From Chitinophagaceae bacterium (lineage in GTDB: Bacteria > Bacteroidota > Bacteroidia > Chitinophagales > Chitinophagaceae): a DNA stretch of 15,502 bases. The DNA lies in NCBI GenBank assembly GCA_003489485.1, contig DNMB01000151.1, forward strand, positions 1 to 15,502. Reading direction: 5' to 3'. A model generated the notes under the pieces. The model made no database searches and was not told the origin of the DNA. It saw only the letters and a program-made list of their open reading frames with translations. Position numbers and translations under genes: made by a program. Shown here piece by piece: positions 15,501 to 15,502 of the stretch; the stretch's first letter is position 1, and each line of letters starts with the position of its first letter.

Positions 15501-15502
15501 CT

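Noticed and set aside
1..15502. Search for mobile elements, CRISPR arrays, toxin-antitoxin or defence genes
   Set aside because: No transposase, integrase, regular long repeats, nuclease-effector pair or flanking direct repeats seen; gene content is mainly conserved core functions.

Overview
The window looks like ordinary chromosome from a Bacteroidota bacterium, probably close to the Chitinophagaceae; the family level is inference from protein resemblance only. Signs are promoter boxes of the TAnnTTTG type, almost no Shine-Dalgarno sequences, a long SecA (about 1097 aa) with a C-terminal zinc motif, a tRNA gene without an encoded CCA, and a paired set of secreted amidohydrolase genes. I see no phage, insertion sequence, CRISPR array, toxin-antitoxin pair or defence locus.

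Layout. 1-693 (-) is a 3'-truncated deoC-type aldolase gene. Divergent from it are two exported amidohydrolase-family genes (774-3953 and 3965-5299, +), 11 nt apart and surely co-transcribed. They meet secA (5303-8596, -) tail to tail with 3 nt between stops. secA is divergent from atpG (8654-9535, +); the 57-nt gap holds a TAnnTTTG box on each strand. Then follow scpB, lysA, a DUF4442/hotdog gene and a beta-CASP metallo-beta-lactamase ribonuclease gene (9612-13353, +), spaced 18, 4 and 30 nt, which look like one operon. A four-helix membrane protein gene (13316-13771, -) converges on the last of these and overlaps it by 38 bp. An AT-rich 230-nt intergenic stretch with repeated AGGT(T/C)A hexamers and a palindrome leads into a gene for a membrane-spanning protein (14002-15384, +) with an outside beta/Kelch-like part and an inside winged-helix-like part. 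An elongator-type tRNA with CAU anticodon closes the window.

How they work together. Most genes are core housekeeping: protein export (SecA), F1 ATPase assembly (AtpG), chromosome condensation (ScpB), lysine/diaminopimelate metabolism (LysA), deoxynucleoside catabolism (DeoC), RNA processing (beta-CASP protein) and translation (tRNA). The parts worth a second look are the amidohydrolase pair, in which only one of three related domains keeps the visible metal-binding histidines, and the putative transmembrane sensor-regulator with its repeat-bearing upstream region.
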